A DNA stretch of 13,318 bases, taken from positions 1 to 13,318 of the forward strand of contig CALEFD010000079.1 in the NCBI GenBank assembly GCA_937876995.1, in the 5' to 3' direction. How positions within the stretch are numbered: the stretch's first letter is position 1; each line of letters opens with the position of its first letter. The position numbers were made by a program, and so were the translations under genes. Positions 1 to 7,338 of this stretch are shown one piece after another. The notes under the pieces were generated by a model that made no database searches, was not told where the DNA came from, and worked only from the letters and a program-made list of their open reading frames with translations. This DNA comes from an uncultured Bacteroidales bacterium. GTDB lineage: Bacteria; Bacteroidota; Bacteroidia; Bacteroidales; Bacteroidaceae.

Positions 1-808
1 GGTGTGCATCGCAACTGTTACCATAACCTACAACTTCTGCTATGATATTTGCACCACGTTTAACAGCGTGTTCGTACTCTTCCAGTACCACAATACCTGC
101 ACCTTCTGCAAGTACAAAACCATTACGACGAGCGTCGAAAGGACGGCAGGCCTCTTCCGGGTTTTCTGTTGTGGAGAGTGCTTTGATGTTTGCAAATCCG
201 CCTATTGCCAATGGGTTTACGGTTGCTTCGGCACCACCTGCTATTATGGCATCTGCATAACCGTGTTTGATAGCACGGAATGCTTCACCTATGGCATGTG
301 TACTTGTAGAACAAGCAGAAACTACAGGCAGACAAGGGCCCTGTGCGTTGAAACGAATGGCTATGTTACCGGCACAGATATTGCCTATCATCATAGGGAT
401 GAACAGGGGAGAGATACGGTCTGCACCTTCTGTGTACATAACGTGTGTCTGTTTAATAAAGGTGTCCATGCCGCCAATACCGGAACCAACATATACCCCA
501 AATCGTCCCGGTTCAATGTTTTCGCCCGATACAAGTCCGCTTTCTGCAACTGCCTGAATAGCAGCGCAGTTACCATACTGGTTGAATAGGTCACTGCGGC
601 GAATGCTTGCTGCGTCCATGCCCAGTGCTTTTGCATCGAAATCTTTTATCTGTCCTGCCACCTTGATGTTTAAATTCCATTCATCAAGTCCGGTCAGTTT
701 GTTAATACCACATACACCTTTGAACAGGTTTTCTTTAAATGTGTTAATGTTGTTGCCGATAGGAGTAATTGTACCCATACCGGTTATTACTACTCGTTTG
801 TTCATCAT
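1..808 (-). CDS. Beta-ketoacyl-ACP synthase II-type condensing enzyme (FabF family), 3' end outside window
   Basis: Reading the minus strand from ATG 808 gives 269 residues of a FabF-family ketosynthase, about two thirds of the usual ~415. Visible are the N-terminal KRVVITGMG strand, GSGIGGMDTF (about 108-117), and the nucleophile motif SACSTSTHAIG with catalytic Cys166; the two catalytic histidines would lie beyond base 1. Such enzymes condense malonyl-ACP with an acyl chain in the cytoplasm. A second in-frame ATG at 805 is equally possible. The gene is first in its transcription unit because the upstream neighbour is a divergent LytTR gene. Housekeeping fabF in Bacteroidales usually follows acpP, and there is no acpP here. 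The N-terminal third also looks unlike the housekeeping protein as I remember it, so I read this as a pathway-specific paralogue (inference) and leave the symbol blank. Confidence 0.93.
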   Translation of the reverse strand, partial: MMNKRVVITGMGTITPIGNNINTFKENLFKGVCGINKLTGLDEWNLNIKVAGQIKDFDAKALGMDAASIRRSDLFNQYGNCAAIQAVAESGLVSGENIEPGRFGVYVGSGIGGMDTFIKQTHVMYTEGADRISPLFIPMMIGNICAGNIAIRFNAQGPCLPVVSACSTSTHAIGEAFRAIKHGYADAIIAGGAEATVNPLAIGGFANIKALSTTENPEEACRPFDARRNGFVLAEGAGIVVLEEYEHAVKRGANIIAEVVGYGNSCDAH

Positions 809-824
809 CAATAATTATTTTTTT

Positions 825-832
825 TAACTTTG
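825..832 (+). promoter_or_regulatory. Bacteroidota minus-7 box for the LytTR gene
   Basis: TAACTTTG followed by CA fits the Bacteroidota TAnnTTTG element. The leader to ATG 857 would be about 20 bases. A TTTG at 797-800 is 24 bases upstream, longer than the usual ~19-21, so the minus-33 element is uncertain. Confidence 0.55.
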
Positions 833-856
833 CACCCGACAAATAAAGTAAGTATA

Positions 857-1708
857 ATGGAAATACCAAAATTATTTTTTCAGAAAAAGTTCCTGTTAGA
901 GTCGGTTGCGTTTGTTTCGCTTTTTTCGGTTCTCTTTATGGCAATATATCAGCCTTTTTCTGTAACTACCTGGTTCGGATTTGGCACTTGGCGTACTTGT
1001 CTTATTACCTTTTTGTTCTACGTAGTAGGTGTATCTACTCTTGTAGCAAGCAAGTTTATTCTGATGAATTATCAGAAGACACATAATCATATAACTGTCA
1101 GAACTATGATGTATTGGGCAGGCTGTGAATTCCTGGCAATTGCCATTGAATATTGGGCCTTGACTCAGGCATTTGGTATGAGCAGTACACACACTACTTT
1201 CAGACTGGTTTTTAAAATCCTTTTCTGTGTTGCTTTTATACTTGCTATACCTTATACCATTATAGCCATATATGCAGCTTATCGTTCTAAGAAAGAGGAA
1301 CTGGAACTGTTTAAACTGAATCATAAGCGTGAAAACTTATCGTCACCCGATGGATGTCTGGTTAAGCTTAGTGACAGTTCCGGTAAAACAAAGATGTCAG
1401 TAGATCAGAGCTCAATCTTTTATATAGAGTCGCAAGATAATTATGTTCAAGTCTATTATGAACTTGATGGTAAACTAACCAGTTATCTGTTGCGATTAAG
1501 CACTCAAAAGATGGAGGAGTATCTTACCGATACATCTATTGTGAGATGCCATCGTTCCTATTTAGTCAATACTACAAAGATCGTCAAGTTTAAGAAGGAA
1601 CGCGGTCGTGCCAGAATTACACTTGCCACACCTTCCAATAAAGAGTTGGTAGTTACTCCATCGCACTACAGAAACATACTGTCCCGTTTGGACAGCAGGT
1701 CTCTGTAG
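857..1708 (+). CDS. Membrane-anchored LytTR-domain transcriptional regulator
   Basis: A 283-residue protein with about four hydrophobic helices (roughly 14-32, 47-70, 84-103, 118-141), then a charged linker and a C-terminal LytTR DNA-binding domain (about 178-278). The LytTR landmarks are IFYIESQDNYVQVYY and VRCHRSYLVN. There is no receiver domain, so it is not a classical response regulator; the membrane part may sense a signal or anchor the protein to the inner membrane. A longer reading frame begins at TTG 830, but that TTG lies inside the minus-7 box, so ATG 857 is chosen. It is divergent from the ketosynthase, with 48 bases between the starts, and converges on the acyl ligase with an 8-base gap. 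By position it may control one or both (inference). Confidence 0.88.
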   Translation: MEIPKLFFQKKFLLESVAFVSLFSVLFMAIYQPFSVTTWFGFGTWRTCLITFLFYVVGVSTLVASKFILMNYQKTHNHITVRTMMYWAGCEFLAIAIEYWALTQAFGMSSTHTTFRLVFKILFCVAFILAIPYTIIAIYAAYRSKKEELELFKLNHKRENLSSPDGCLVKLSDSSGKTKMSVDQSSIFYIESQDNYVQVYYELDGKLTSYLLRLSTQKMEEYLTDTSIVRCHRSYLVNTTKIVKFKKERGRARITLATPSNKELVVTPSHYRNILSRLDSRSL

Positions 1709-1716
1709 ATAGATTA

Positions 1717-3369
1717 TTAAGAGTACATAAATCTTTTGATACTGCCTTTTGGTGTCTTTGCAAACGGTTCGAAACGTAGTTCGAAATCTGTTATGGAAGA
1801 GTAGGCAGGTATCTCTTTATTCAACTTTTCAATATTTCCGCGCATAACAGCGTTCAGTGCAGATGCATCCATACCGCTGGCTGCAACTTTGTCGTTGTCA
1901 ATCACTATAATAGCTACACGAATGGCGTCGCGCTGAACTATTAGTGATTCAGCTACGAATGGCTTGACATTCAGTAATACTTCTATCTCTTCGGGGAAAA
2001 TATTCTGTCCGTTGCTTGACAAAAGCATGTTTTTGCAACGTCCCATAAGGAATAGTGTACCTTCTTTATCCAATACACCCATATCGCCTGTGCGGAACCA
2101 ACCATCTTCTGTCATAACTTCTGCTGTAACGGCAGGATTCTTGTAATATCCGCTAAAGACGCAATCACCCTTTACGTGAACTTCGCCCGGGATATGTTCC
2201 GGATCTACAGAATTGATGCGTGCTTCAATACACTCTGTTATTACTTCACCACAAGATTTTAGTTTGTATTTATCTTTGTGACCTATGCAGATTACAGGTG
2301 CACATTCTGTCATACCGTAACCGGTTACAAATGGTGCTCGCAGTTTGTTTACAAGTAACTCTTCAAGTTCTGAAGGAATTGCTGCACCACCTGTTGCTAT
2401 AAGTGTACAGTTTTTACCGAATGCCGATACAAACAGATGACGTAATGAATCGCAATACTCTCTGTTCTCTTTGTAGTTCTCTAATTTTGCTTTGCCCTCT
2501 TCACTGCTTATAAATTCACCAATGGTGCTCTCTATCATCTTTGACAAGATAAGTGGTACAGCCAGGAAGATAGAAGGATTAACTTCGCTTAAAGCAGGTC
2601 TCAGATATGGTGGGATAGGTGGCAAACCTAATATGGTAAGGTGCATACCTAAACAGAGAGGCTCTATAACGTCGCAAGTCAAACCAAAGATATGTGCAAA
2701 TGGCAAAACACTTAGATAGTTGCCATCTTCTACAAATGGAAAGTGAATAGGCAACAGATATACATTTGCACTGAAATTTCTTATTGTAAGCATTACGCCT
2801 TTAGGACTACCAGTCGAACCGGATGTATAATTTATTCCGCAAACATCATCAGCATCTCTATCTTCAAAATATACATCTTCCTGTTTTAAACCATTAGGGT
2901 GTTTTTCGTTAAACATCTGCTGACGTTTAGCATAGATTGAATCAAAATTGTTACGAAAAGCAAGCAGATCGCCTGTCTTAACGTCTATCACACCTATCAG
3001 ATTTGGCATATTTTCAATGTCCATATTGTCGTATAGGCGTTTTTCTGTGTATAGCAGAACACTGTCAGAATGATTTACCAATTGCTGGGTGTCGGCAGGT
3101 GTATATCCGTCAAACAACTGAACACCTACATAACCTCCACTTACTATACTCATAAATGTCTTTGCCCAACCGGCACAACTTTTGGCATTGATAGAGATCT
3201 TATCTCCTCTCTTCAATCCCGCAGCACACCATAATATATGGTTCATCTCTACCTCTGCCGCAAGTTCTCCGTATGTTACTCCTGTCTGCTGGTAATCTTT
3301 AACAGCAGGTTCGTTCCAGTGCTTCTTAATTGTCTTTTCAAACTTTTTGATAAATGTAATGTCGAACAT
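1717..3369 (-). CDS. Long-chain acyl-CoA (or acyl-ACP) ligase, AMP-forming, ANL superfamily
   Basis: A 550-residue AMP-dependent synthetase that activates a carboxylic acid as acyl-adenylate and transfers it to a thiol. The ANL motifs are complete: P-loop YTSGSTGSPKG (181-191), YGMTECAP (351-358), the ribose-binding Asp of RTGDM (D429), the hinge/A8 block GRCKNMLLSSNGQN (443-456), and the C-terminal catalytic lysine in TPKGSIKR (K541). Length and motif order resemble FadD/long-chain ligases, but chain length and acceptor (CoA or ACP) cannot be read from sequence. ATG 3369 is preferred over TTG 3411, because a TATTTTTG minus-7 box at 3421-3414 would put the transcript start downstream of that TTG. 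Its 3' end lies 8 bases from the convergent LytTR gene. The ketosynthase beyond suggests a shared acyl-chain pathway (inference). Confidence 0.93.
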   Translation of the reverse strand: MFDITFIKKFEKTIKKHWNEPAVKDYQQTGVTYGELAAEVEMNHILWCAAGLKRGDKISINAKSCAGWAKTFMSIVSGGYVGVQLFDGYTPADTQQLVNHSDSVLLYTEKRLYDNMDIENMPNLIGVIDVKTGDLLAFRNNFDSIYAKRQQMFNEKHPNGLKQEDVYFEDRDADDVCGINYTSGSTGSPKGVMLTIRNFSANVYLLPIHFPFVEDGNYLSVLPFAHIFGLTCDVIEPLCLGMHLTILGLPPIPPYLRPALSEVNPSIFLAVPLILSKMIESTIGEFISSEEGKAKLENYKENREYCDSLRHLFVSAFGKNCTLIATGGAAIPSELEELLVNKLRAPFVTGYGMTECAPVICIGHKDKYKLKSCGEVITECIEARINSVDPEHIPGEVHVKGDCVFSGYYKNPAVTAEVMTEDGWFRTGDMGVLDKEGTLFLMGRCKNMLLSSNGQNIFPEEIEVLLNVKPFVAESLIVQRDAIRVAIIVIDNDKVAASGMDASALNAVMRGNIEKLNKEIPAYSSITDFELRFEPFAKTPKGSIKRFMYS

Positions 3370-3413
3370 ATTTAATTCTTGTTTTATGTCGTCCGTTCGT
3401 TCAAACGACAACG

Positions 3414-3421
3414 CAAAAATA
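3414..3421 (-). promoter_or_regulatory. Minus-7 box for the acyl ligase gene
   Basis: On the minus strand this reads TATTTTTG followed by CG, a match to TAnnTTTG. It gives a leader of roughly 38 bases to ATG 3369. No clear TTTG minus-33 element is seen about 20 bases upstream. Confidence 0.5.
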
Positions 3422-3456
3422 TTTGCAAAAAGTGGTCCGGTGATGCTAAAAATGGT

Positions 3457-3476
3457 GGTTTGTGGTTAAACAAACC
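3457..3476. repeat. Short inverted repeat in the ligase upstream region
   Basis: GGTTTGT (3457-3463) and ACAAACC (3470-3476) are perfect reverse complements around a 6-base loop. It lies about 36 bases upstream of the ligase minus-7 box and is the first of three consecutive inverted repeats. An operator is possible but unproven. Confidence 0.5.
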
Positions 3477-3480
3477 GTCG

Positions 3481-3524
3481 TTGTGGCGAATAAATACAGT
3501 GCAGAATTCGCCAATTCGCCACAA
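3481..3524. repeat. 10-base-arm inverted repeat
   Basis: TTGTGGCGAA (3481-3490) and TTCGCCACAA (3515-3524) are perfect reverse complements around a 24-base loop. The loop end and right arm carry a tandem AATTCGCC (3505-3520). No T-run follows on either strand, so it is not an obvious terminator. It could be a protein-binding site or a structured RNA 3' end. Confidence 0.6.
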
Positions 3525-3573
3525 AAAAACGCCCTGTGGCACTCTAAAACGCTGTTTAGATAACCACAGGGCG
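3523..3573 (-). terminator. Rho-independent terminator of the desulfoferrodoxin gene
   Basis: On the minus strand a perfect 10-base stem, CGCCCTGTGG/CCACAGGGCG (arms 3564-3573 and 3530-3539), is followed directly by seven T (3529-3523). The loop holds a second partial pairing (TCTAAA/TTTAGA). It sits 38 bases past the desulfoferrodoxin stop codon. Confidence 0.85.
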
Positions 3574-3610
3574 CAAACTAACCAATACTAACTATAAACT
3601 ACTAACAATG

Positions 3611-3985
3611 CTATATTTTAACCTTCCACAGCCCGTGAATATTGCAATATTCATAGACTGCAACAGGTCTGTCTGTGCCTGTACAGAATAGTGCTTCCGG
3701 CTTATCCTTTAGATGCAGGAACATTCCTCCTTTCTCTGTCTCTACAAAAAGAAATACAATATGATGTTCTGGTAACATAGGATGCTCTACACTGCCTACA
3801 GTTACTTTTATGTGAGAATCATCAACCTTGGTTACATAAGGTATATGCTTCTCTGTACTTGCCTCTACTGTGTTTGCAACCAGTTCTTCCATTCTTTCAC
3901 CGCAGCAAACAACAGGAACTCTTGAATCAACCATCTTAACTATAATGTTACCGCAATGGTTGCATCTGTAAAACTTAATCGTCAT
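3611..3985 (-). CDS. Class I desulfoferrodoxin (2Fe superoxide reductase)
   Basis: A 124-residue cytoplasmic protein that reduces superoxide to hydrogen peroxide without making oxygen, a common defence in anaerobes. The N-terminal desulforedoxin-like domain has the Cys4 iron ligands C8-x2-C11 and the pair C27-C28. The C-terminal catalytic domain has the His4Cys ligands H47 (in EKHIP, with the functional Glu45 and Lys46), H68 (VEHPM), H74/H75 region, C114 and H117 (CNIHGLW). All centre I and II ligands are present, so it should be a full two-iron enzyme. The longest frame starts at TTG 4030, but that codon is part of the minus-7 box, so ATG 3985 is used. It appears monocistronic, with its own promoter and terminator. 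A rubredoxin or rubrerythrin partner is not in this window. Confidence 0.94.
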   Translation of the reverse strand: MTIKFYRCNHCGNIIVKMVDSRVPVVCCGERMEELVANTVEASTEKHIPYVTKVDDSHIKVTVGSVEHPMLPEHHIVFLFVETEKGGMFLHLKDKPEALFCTGTDRPVAVYEYCNIHGLWKVKI

Positions 3986-4027
3986 AATCAAAAACATTTT
4001 TTGGTGAATAATGTAAAAGTTGTGCTG

Positions 4028-4035
4028 CAAATGTA
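4028..4035 (-). promoter_or_regulatory. Minus-7 box for desulfoferrodoxin
   Basis: The minus strand reads TACATTTG then CA, matching TAnnTTTG. Transcription would start near 4020, leaving a leader of about 35 bases. The minus-33 element is not clear. Confidence 0.5.
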
Positions 4036-4179
4036 ATTGATATTCATATACGTTATTCGCATTTAATTTTATTTGGGTTTACTGTGTATGTTGTTAAGAA
4101 TCTGAGCCTGTTTTGACTTTTTTATTCACTTTGTTTTACTTTTACACTTGTAAGGTGGTGAAAAATGTAAATTTTATCA

Positions 4180-4187
4180 TATCTTCG
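4180..4187 (+). promoter_or_regulatory. Minus-7 box for the GH3 gene
   Basis: TATCTTCG followed by CA is the common TAnnTTCG variant. It gives a leader of about 45 bases to ATG 4240. The nearest TTG (4148-4150) is too far upstream to be a confident minus-33 element. Confidence 0.5.
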
Positions 4188-4239
4188 CAAAGATTTGTGC
4201 ATAACATAAAAAAGCAATCTTAGTTTATATTTATAATTT

Positions 4240-6855
4240 ATGAAAAAGTTATCAGTTTTGTTTGTTGCTGTACTTGCAACAATGATGGTCTCTTGCGGAG
4301 GAGGTGCGGAGTATGAATATCCGTTCCAGAATCCTAAACTATCGACCGAAGAGAGAGTTGAAAACCTTATGTCTTTGCTTACACCGGAAGAGAAAGTAGG
4401 CTTGATTATGAACAAGTCTATTTCTGTTGACCGTTTGGGTATTCCTTCTTATAACTGGTGGTCAGAGGCTTGTCATGGTGTTCGTCAGAGTGATTATACC
4501 GTATATCCACAGCCTATCGGTATGGCATCTGCATTCAGCCCTGAATTGATTTACGATGTTTTCTCAACAGTTTCTGACGAAGCTCGTGCTAACTGGAACC
4601 GTTCAGATCATGACATCTTTAATATTGCAATGGGTGCAAACTACGTTCCCGGTAATCCTGAATTGACATTCTGGTGTCCAAACGTAAACATCTTCCGTGA
4701 TCCACGTTGGGGACGCGGTCAGGAGACTTACGGTGAAGACCCATATTTGATGGGTGTTCTTGGCGTTGAGAACGTAAAAGGTATGCAGGGTAACGACGAC
4801 AAGTACTTCAAGACTCATGCTTGTGCAAAGCACTATGCAGTACACAGCGGTCCTGAACCAGATCGTCACAGATTTGATGTAACTGTATCTATGCGTGACC
4901 TTTGGGAAACTTATCTCCCTGCTTTCAAAAAGTTGGTTATAGATGCTAACGTACAGGAAGTAATGTGTGCTTATCAGCGTTACGAAGGTGAACCTTGCTG
5001 CAGCAGCGAACGTCTTCTTATTGATATTCTGCGTAACAAGTGGGGTTACAAATCATTGGTTGTAACAGACTGTGATGCTATTAACAACTTCTACAACACA
5101 TATCAGCACGGTACACACGCAAATGCTTTGGAAGCCAGTGTTGACGCTGTTCTTTCAGGTACTGACCTTGAGTGCGGTAAGAGCTTTATGTCACTTGTTG
5201 AAGGTTTGAAGAATGGTAAAATTAACGAAGCTGATATTGATGTTGCTTTGCGTAGAGTATTGACAGGTCGTTTTGAACTTGGTATGTTCGATCCTGCTGA
5301 CATGCTTCCATGGGCTGACCTTGGTGAAGATGTAATCAGCAGCGAAGCTAACGATATTCTGGCTACTCAGGCAGCTCGCGAATCAATGGTTCTTTTGCAC
5401 AATGAAAATGTACTTCCTCTTTCAAAAGAGTTGAAGACTATTGCAGTAGTAGGTCCTAATGCCGACGATGCAGGAATGCTGAATGGTAACTACGGTGGTA
5501 CTCCTACTCAGGAACATACACGTTCTTTGCTTCAGGGAATCAAGAATGCTGTTCCTAATGCAGAAATCATCTATGAAAAGGCTTGTGAATTGAATGAAGA
5601 GTTCCAGACTGTAAATCACATTGATGAATTCAATGGCGGTCAGGGTATGTATGCTGAATTCTTCAACAACACAAATATGAGTGGTAAGCCTGTTACAACA
5701 GGTTACTATGACGAAGTTAACTTCAGTACATTTGGTGCTTACGACTTTGCAGAAGGTGTTCAGAAAGAGAATATCTCAGTAAGATTGACAGGTAAATATG
5801 TTGCTGACTTTACAGGTAACTTGAGCTATGTAGTAAATGGTGATCAGGGTTATAAACTGACTATCAACGGTAAGGTTGTTGACGAACAGAAGGGTGCTGC
5901 ACAGCGTGGTTTCGGTTTTGGTTTCCGTCGCGGTGGTACTCAGTACAAGACTTTTGCAGTAGAAGAGGGTAAAACTTATAACATTAAGGTTGAATACAGC
6001 CACACAACAGGTCAGTTCGCTACATTGAGCGCACAGTTCTGCGAAAGAAGAGTTCACGACTTCTCAGAACTTGCAGCAAAAGTTAAGAACGCCGATGCTA
6101 TTATTATGATAGGTGGTATTTCAGCAAGAATGGAAGGTGAAGGTGGCGATAAGGCTGATATTGAACTTCCTGTAGTTCAGCAGCGTTTGCTCCGTGCTAT
6201 GCACTCAACAGGTGTTCCTGTAGTTTATGTTAACTGTTCAGGTTCAGCTATTGGTTTTGAAAGCGTAGAGGGTCAGTATGATGCTCTTATTCAGGCATGG
6301 TATCCTGGTCAGGGTGGTGCAAAGGCTTTGGCTGATGTTATCTTTGGTGACTACAACCCATCAGGTAAACTTCCTGTTACATTCTACAAGTCAACAGCTC
6401 AGCTTCCTGCTCTTACAGATTATAATATGGAAGGCCGCACATATCGTTACTTCCACGATGAGCCAATGTATGCATTCGGTTACGGTTTGAGCTACACCAC
6501 ATTCAACTATGGTGAAGGTAAACTTTCAAAGAAATCTATCAAGGCTGGTAGCAATGTTAACATCACAGTTCCTGTAACTAACACAGGTAACTTGGCAGGT
6601 GAAGAGATTGTTCAGGTTTACGTTAAGGCTTTGGATAACCCAACAGCTCCTATCAAGTCATTGAAGGGCTTCCAGAAGGTTAACATTCAGCCTGGTAAGA
6701 CTGCAAAGGTTAAGATTACTCTTACTCCTGAAGCATTCGAATATTATGATGAATCAATTGATGAACTTTCAGTACGTCCTGGTAAATACCAGATTCTTTA
6801 CGGTTCATCATCAAGAGATGAAGACTTGAAGTCACTTGACTTTGAAGTCCTCTAA
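4240..6855 (+). CDS. GH3 beta-glycosidase lipoprotein with PA14 insert (beta-xylosidase/beta-glucosidase type)
   Basis: An 871-residue exported glycosidase. The N-terminus is a lipoprotein signal with acceptor Cys19 (MVSC). The GH3 barrel carries WWSEACHGV (73-81), RDPRWGRGQETYGEDPYLMG (153-172), the substrate-binding KHYAVHSGPE (197-206) and nucleophile Asp277 in VVTDCDA. The second domain starts near 370. A PA14 module is inserted at about 467-600, and the domain resumes with ARMEGEGGDK (629-638), whose Glu632 or Glu634 is the likely acid/base. A fibronectin III-like domain (about 760-870) closes the protein. The motif set resembles the xylosidase/glucosidase branch; the true substrate could be xylose-, glucose- or arabinose-linked. 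It is monocistronic. Codon choice (GGT, CGT, TTC, AAC, GAC, few ATA or AGG) is much more biased than in its neighbours, suggesting high expression. Confidence 0.95.
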   Translation: MKKLSVLFVAVLATMMVSCGGGAEYEYPFQNPKLSTEERVENLMSLLTPEEKVGLIMNKSISVDRLGIPSYNWWSEACHGVRQSDYTVYPQPIGMASAFSPELIYDVFSTVSDEARANWNRSDHDIFNIAMGANYVPGNPELTFWCPNVNIFRDPRWGRGQETYGEDPYLMGVLGVENVKGMQGNDDKYFKTHACAKHYAVHSGPEPDRHRFDVTVSMRDLWETYLPAFKKLVIDANVQEVMCAYQRYEGEPCCSSERLLIDILRNKWGYKSLVVTDCDAINNFYNTYQHGTHANALEASVDAVLSGTDLECGKSFMSLVEGLKNGKINEADIDVALRRVLTGRFELGMFDPADMLPWADLGEDVISSEANDILATQAARESMVLLHNENVLPLSKELKTIAVVGPNADDAGMLNGNYGGTPTQEHTRSLLQGIKNAVPNAEIIYEKACELNEEFQTVNHIDEFNGGQGMYAEFFNNTNMSGKPVTTGYYDEVNFSTFGAYDFAEGVQKENISVRLTGKYVADFTGNLSYVVNGDQGYKLTINGKVVDEQKGAAQRGFGFGFRRGGTQYKTFAVEEGKTYNIKVEYSHTTGQFATLSAQFCERRVHDFSELAAKVKNADAIIMIGGISARMEGEGGDKADIELPVVQQRLLRAMHSTGVPVVYVNCSGSAIGFESVEGQYDALIQAWYPGQGGAKALADVIFGDYNPSGKLPVTFYKSTAQLPALTDYNMEGRTYRYFHDEPMYAFGYGLSYTTFNYGEGKLSKKSIKAGSNVNITVPVTNTGNLAGEEIVQVYVKALDNPTAPIKSLKGFQKVNIQPGKTAKVKITLTPEAFEYYDESIDELSVRPGKYQILYGSSSRDEDLKSLDFEVL

Positions 6856-6883
6856 CAACCAACAATAACCATATTTTTTTTTG

Positions 6884-6917
6884 AAGAGGGTGTGTCAGTT
6901 TTGGCACACCCTTTTTT
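6884..6917 (+). terminator. Rho-independent terminator of the GH3 gene
   Basis: AGGGTGTG (6887-6894) pairs perfectly with CACACCCT (6905-6912), extended by A-T pairs, and is followed by a T-run to 6917. It lies about 30 bases past the GH3 stop. Confidence 0.88.
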
Positions 6918-6994
6918 AAATCTGTGACTTTTTTGGCGTTTGGAATTAGATTACGTTTTTTCTTTATCTGTGCATTCGTGTTGTTGAAGAATAC

Positions 6995-7002
6995 TATTTT
7001 TG
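6995..7002 (+). promoter_or_regulatory. Orphan minus-7-like box
   Basis: TATTTTTG fits TAnnTTTG and points into the structured interval, with no recognised gene behind it. No minus-33 TTTG is found at normal spacing, so this may be chance. Confidence 0.25.
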
Positions 7003-7086
7003 TTTTGTGAAAACAATAAAACTATGAAAACAATGGAACATATATTAAGAAGATGCGTGCGCGTGATTCTGAATTGAATGTCAGGT

Positions 7087-7129
7087 GGGGTATAATTTGT
7101 ACCCCTACTCGAATGATGGCTTCGAATAG
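7087..7129. repeat. Two adjacent small inverted repeats
   Basis: GGGGTA (7087-7092) pairs with TACCCC (7100-7105) around 7 bases. Next to it, CTACTCGAA (7105-7113) pairs with TTCGAATAG (7121-7129) with one mismatch around 7 bases. Confidence 0.4.
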
Positions 7130-7197
7130 GTAAACACATTAACAACGCTTTGTAGGAGGAATTAAACCCAGAACTGTTGAGGTCAAAAAACGGTTTG

Positions 7198-7232
7198 ACT
7201 CAAGTTGTCGCAAAATTTGCGACAACTTGAGT
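7198..7232. repeat. 35-base near-perfect palindrome
   Basis: The arms are 17 bases each, 7198-7214 (ACTCAAGTTGTCGCAAA) and 7216-7232, perfect reverse complements around the single base A7215. No T-run follows on either strand, so it does not look like a standard terminator. It could be an operator for a dimeric protein, a cruciform, or a mobile-element remnant. Confidence 0.8.
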
Positions 7233-7307
7233 GATATGGGTCTTGGTCTCACCACTGTAATCAAACTCAGCTTTACGCCGGAAGAGATACTAAGTAGAGT
7301 TTAAGAT

Positions 7308-7338
7308 AAAGCCATCAGCCCTTTAGGTTGGTGGCTTT
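7308..7338. repeat. 13-bp stem-loop upstream of the queH promoter
   Basis: AAAGCCATCAGCC (7308-7320) pairs with GGTTGGTGGCTTT (7326-7338) around CTTTA; as plus-strand RNA two of the pairs are G-U wobbles. The wobbles favour pairing in plus-strand RNA. Only three T end the stem, so it is at best a weak terminator. Confidence 0.6.

Larger units (their letters stand above)
7020..7303 (+). pseudogene. Possible remnant of a small gene (unidentified)
   Basis: A single plus-strand frame gives about 37 sense codons (with MRARDSELN from ATG 7053), then TAA 7131-7133, two codons and TAA 7140-7142, then 53 sense codons (IKPRTVEVKKRF, later ATG 7236 and SFTPEEILSRV) ending at TAA 7301-7303. The composition is protein-like and the frame is preserved across the stops. 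A run this long can also arise by chance, and no family is recognised. A minus-7-like box lies just upstream at 6995-7002. Low confidence. Confidence 0.2.

Noticed and set aside
2..589. 195-residue plus-strand open frame rich in Cys and Thr
   Set aside because: It is the antisense shadow of the minus-strand ketosynthase, which has intact family motifs across the whole interval.
896..1324. 142-residue minus-strand open frame
   Set aside because: Antisense to the membrane part of the LytTR regulator; no domain and no start signals.
3577..3606. ACTAAC repeated three times as a CRISPR-like or regulatory array
   Set aside because: Only 6-base units with irregular 4- and 8-base gaps in AT-rich spacer; likely chance.
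6872..6882. T-run after the GH3 stop as a terminator
   Set aside because: No stem precedes it; the true hairpin with its own T-run lies just downstream.
7154..7160. GGAGGA as a Shine-Dalgarno site
   Set aside because: No start codon follows at suitable distance, and Bacteroidota rarely use this signal.
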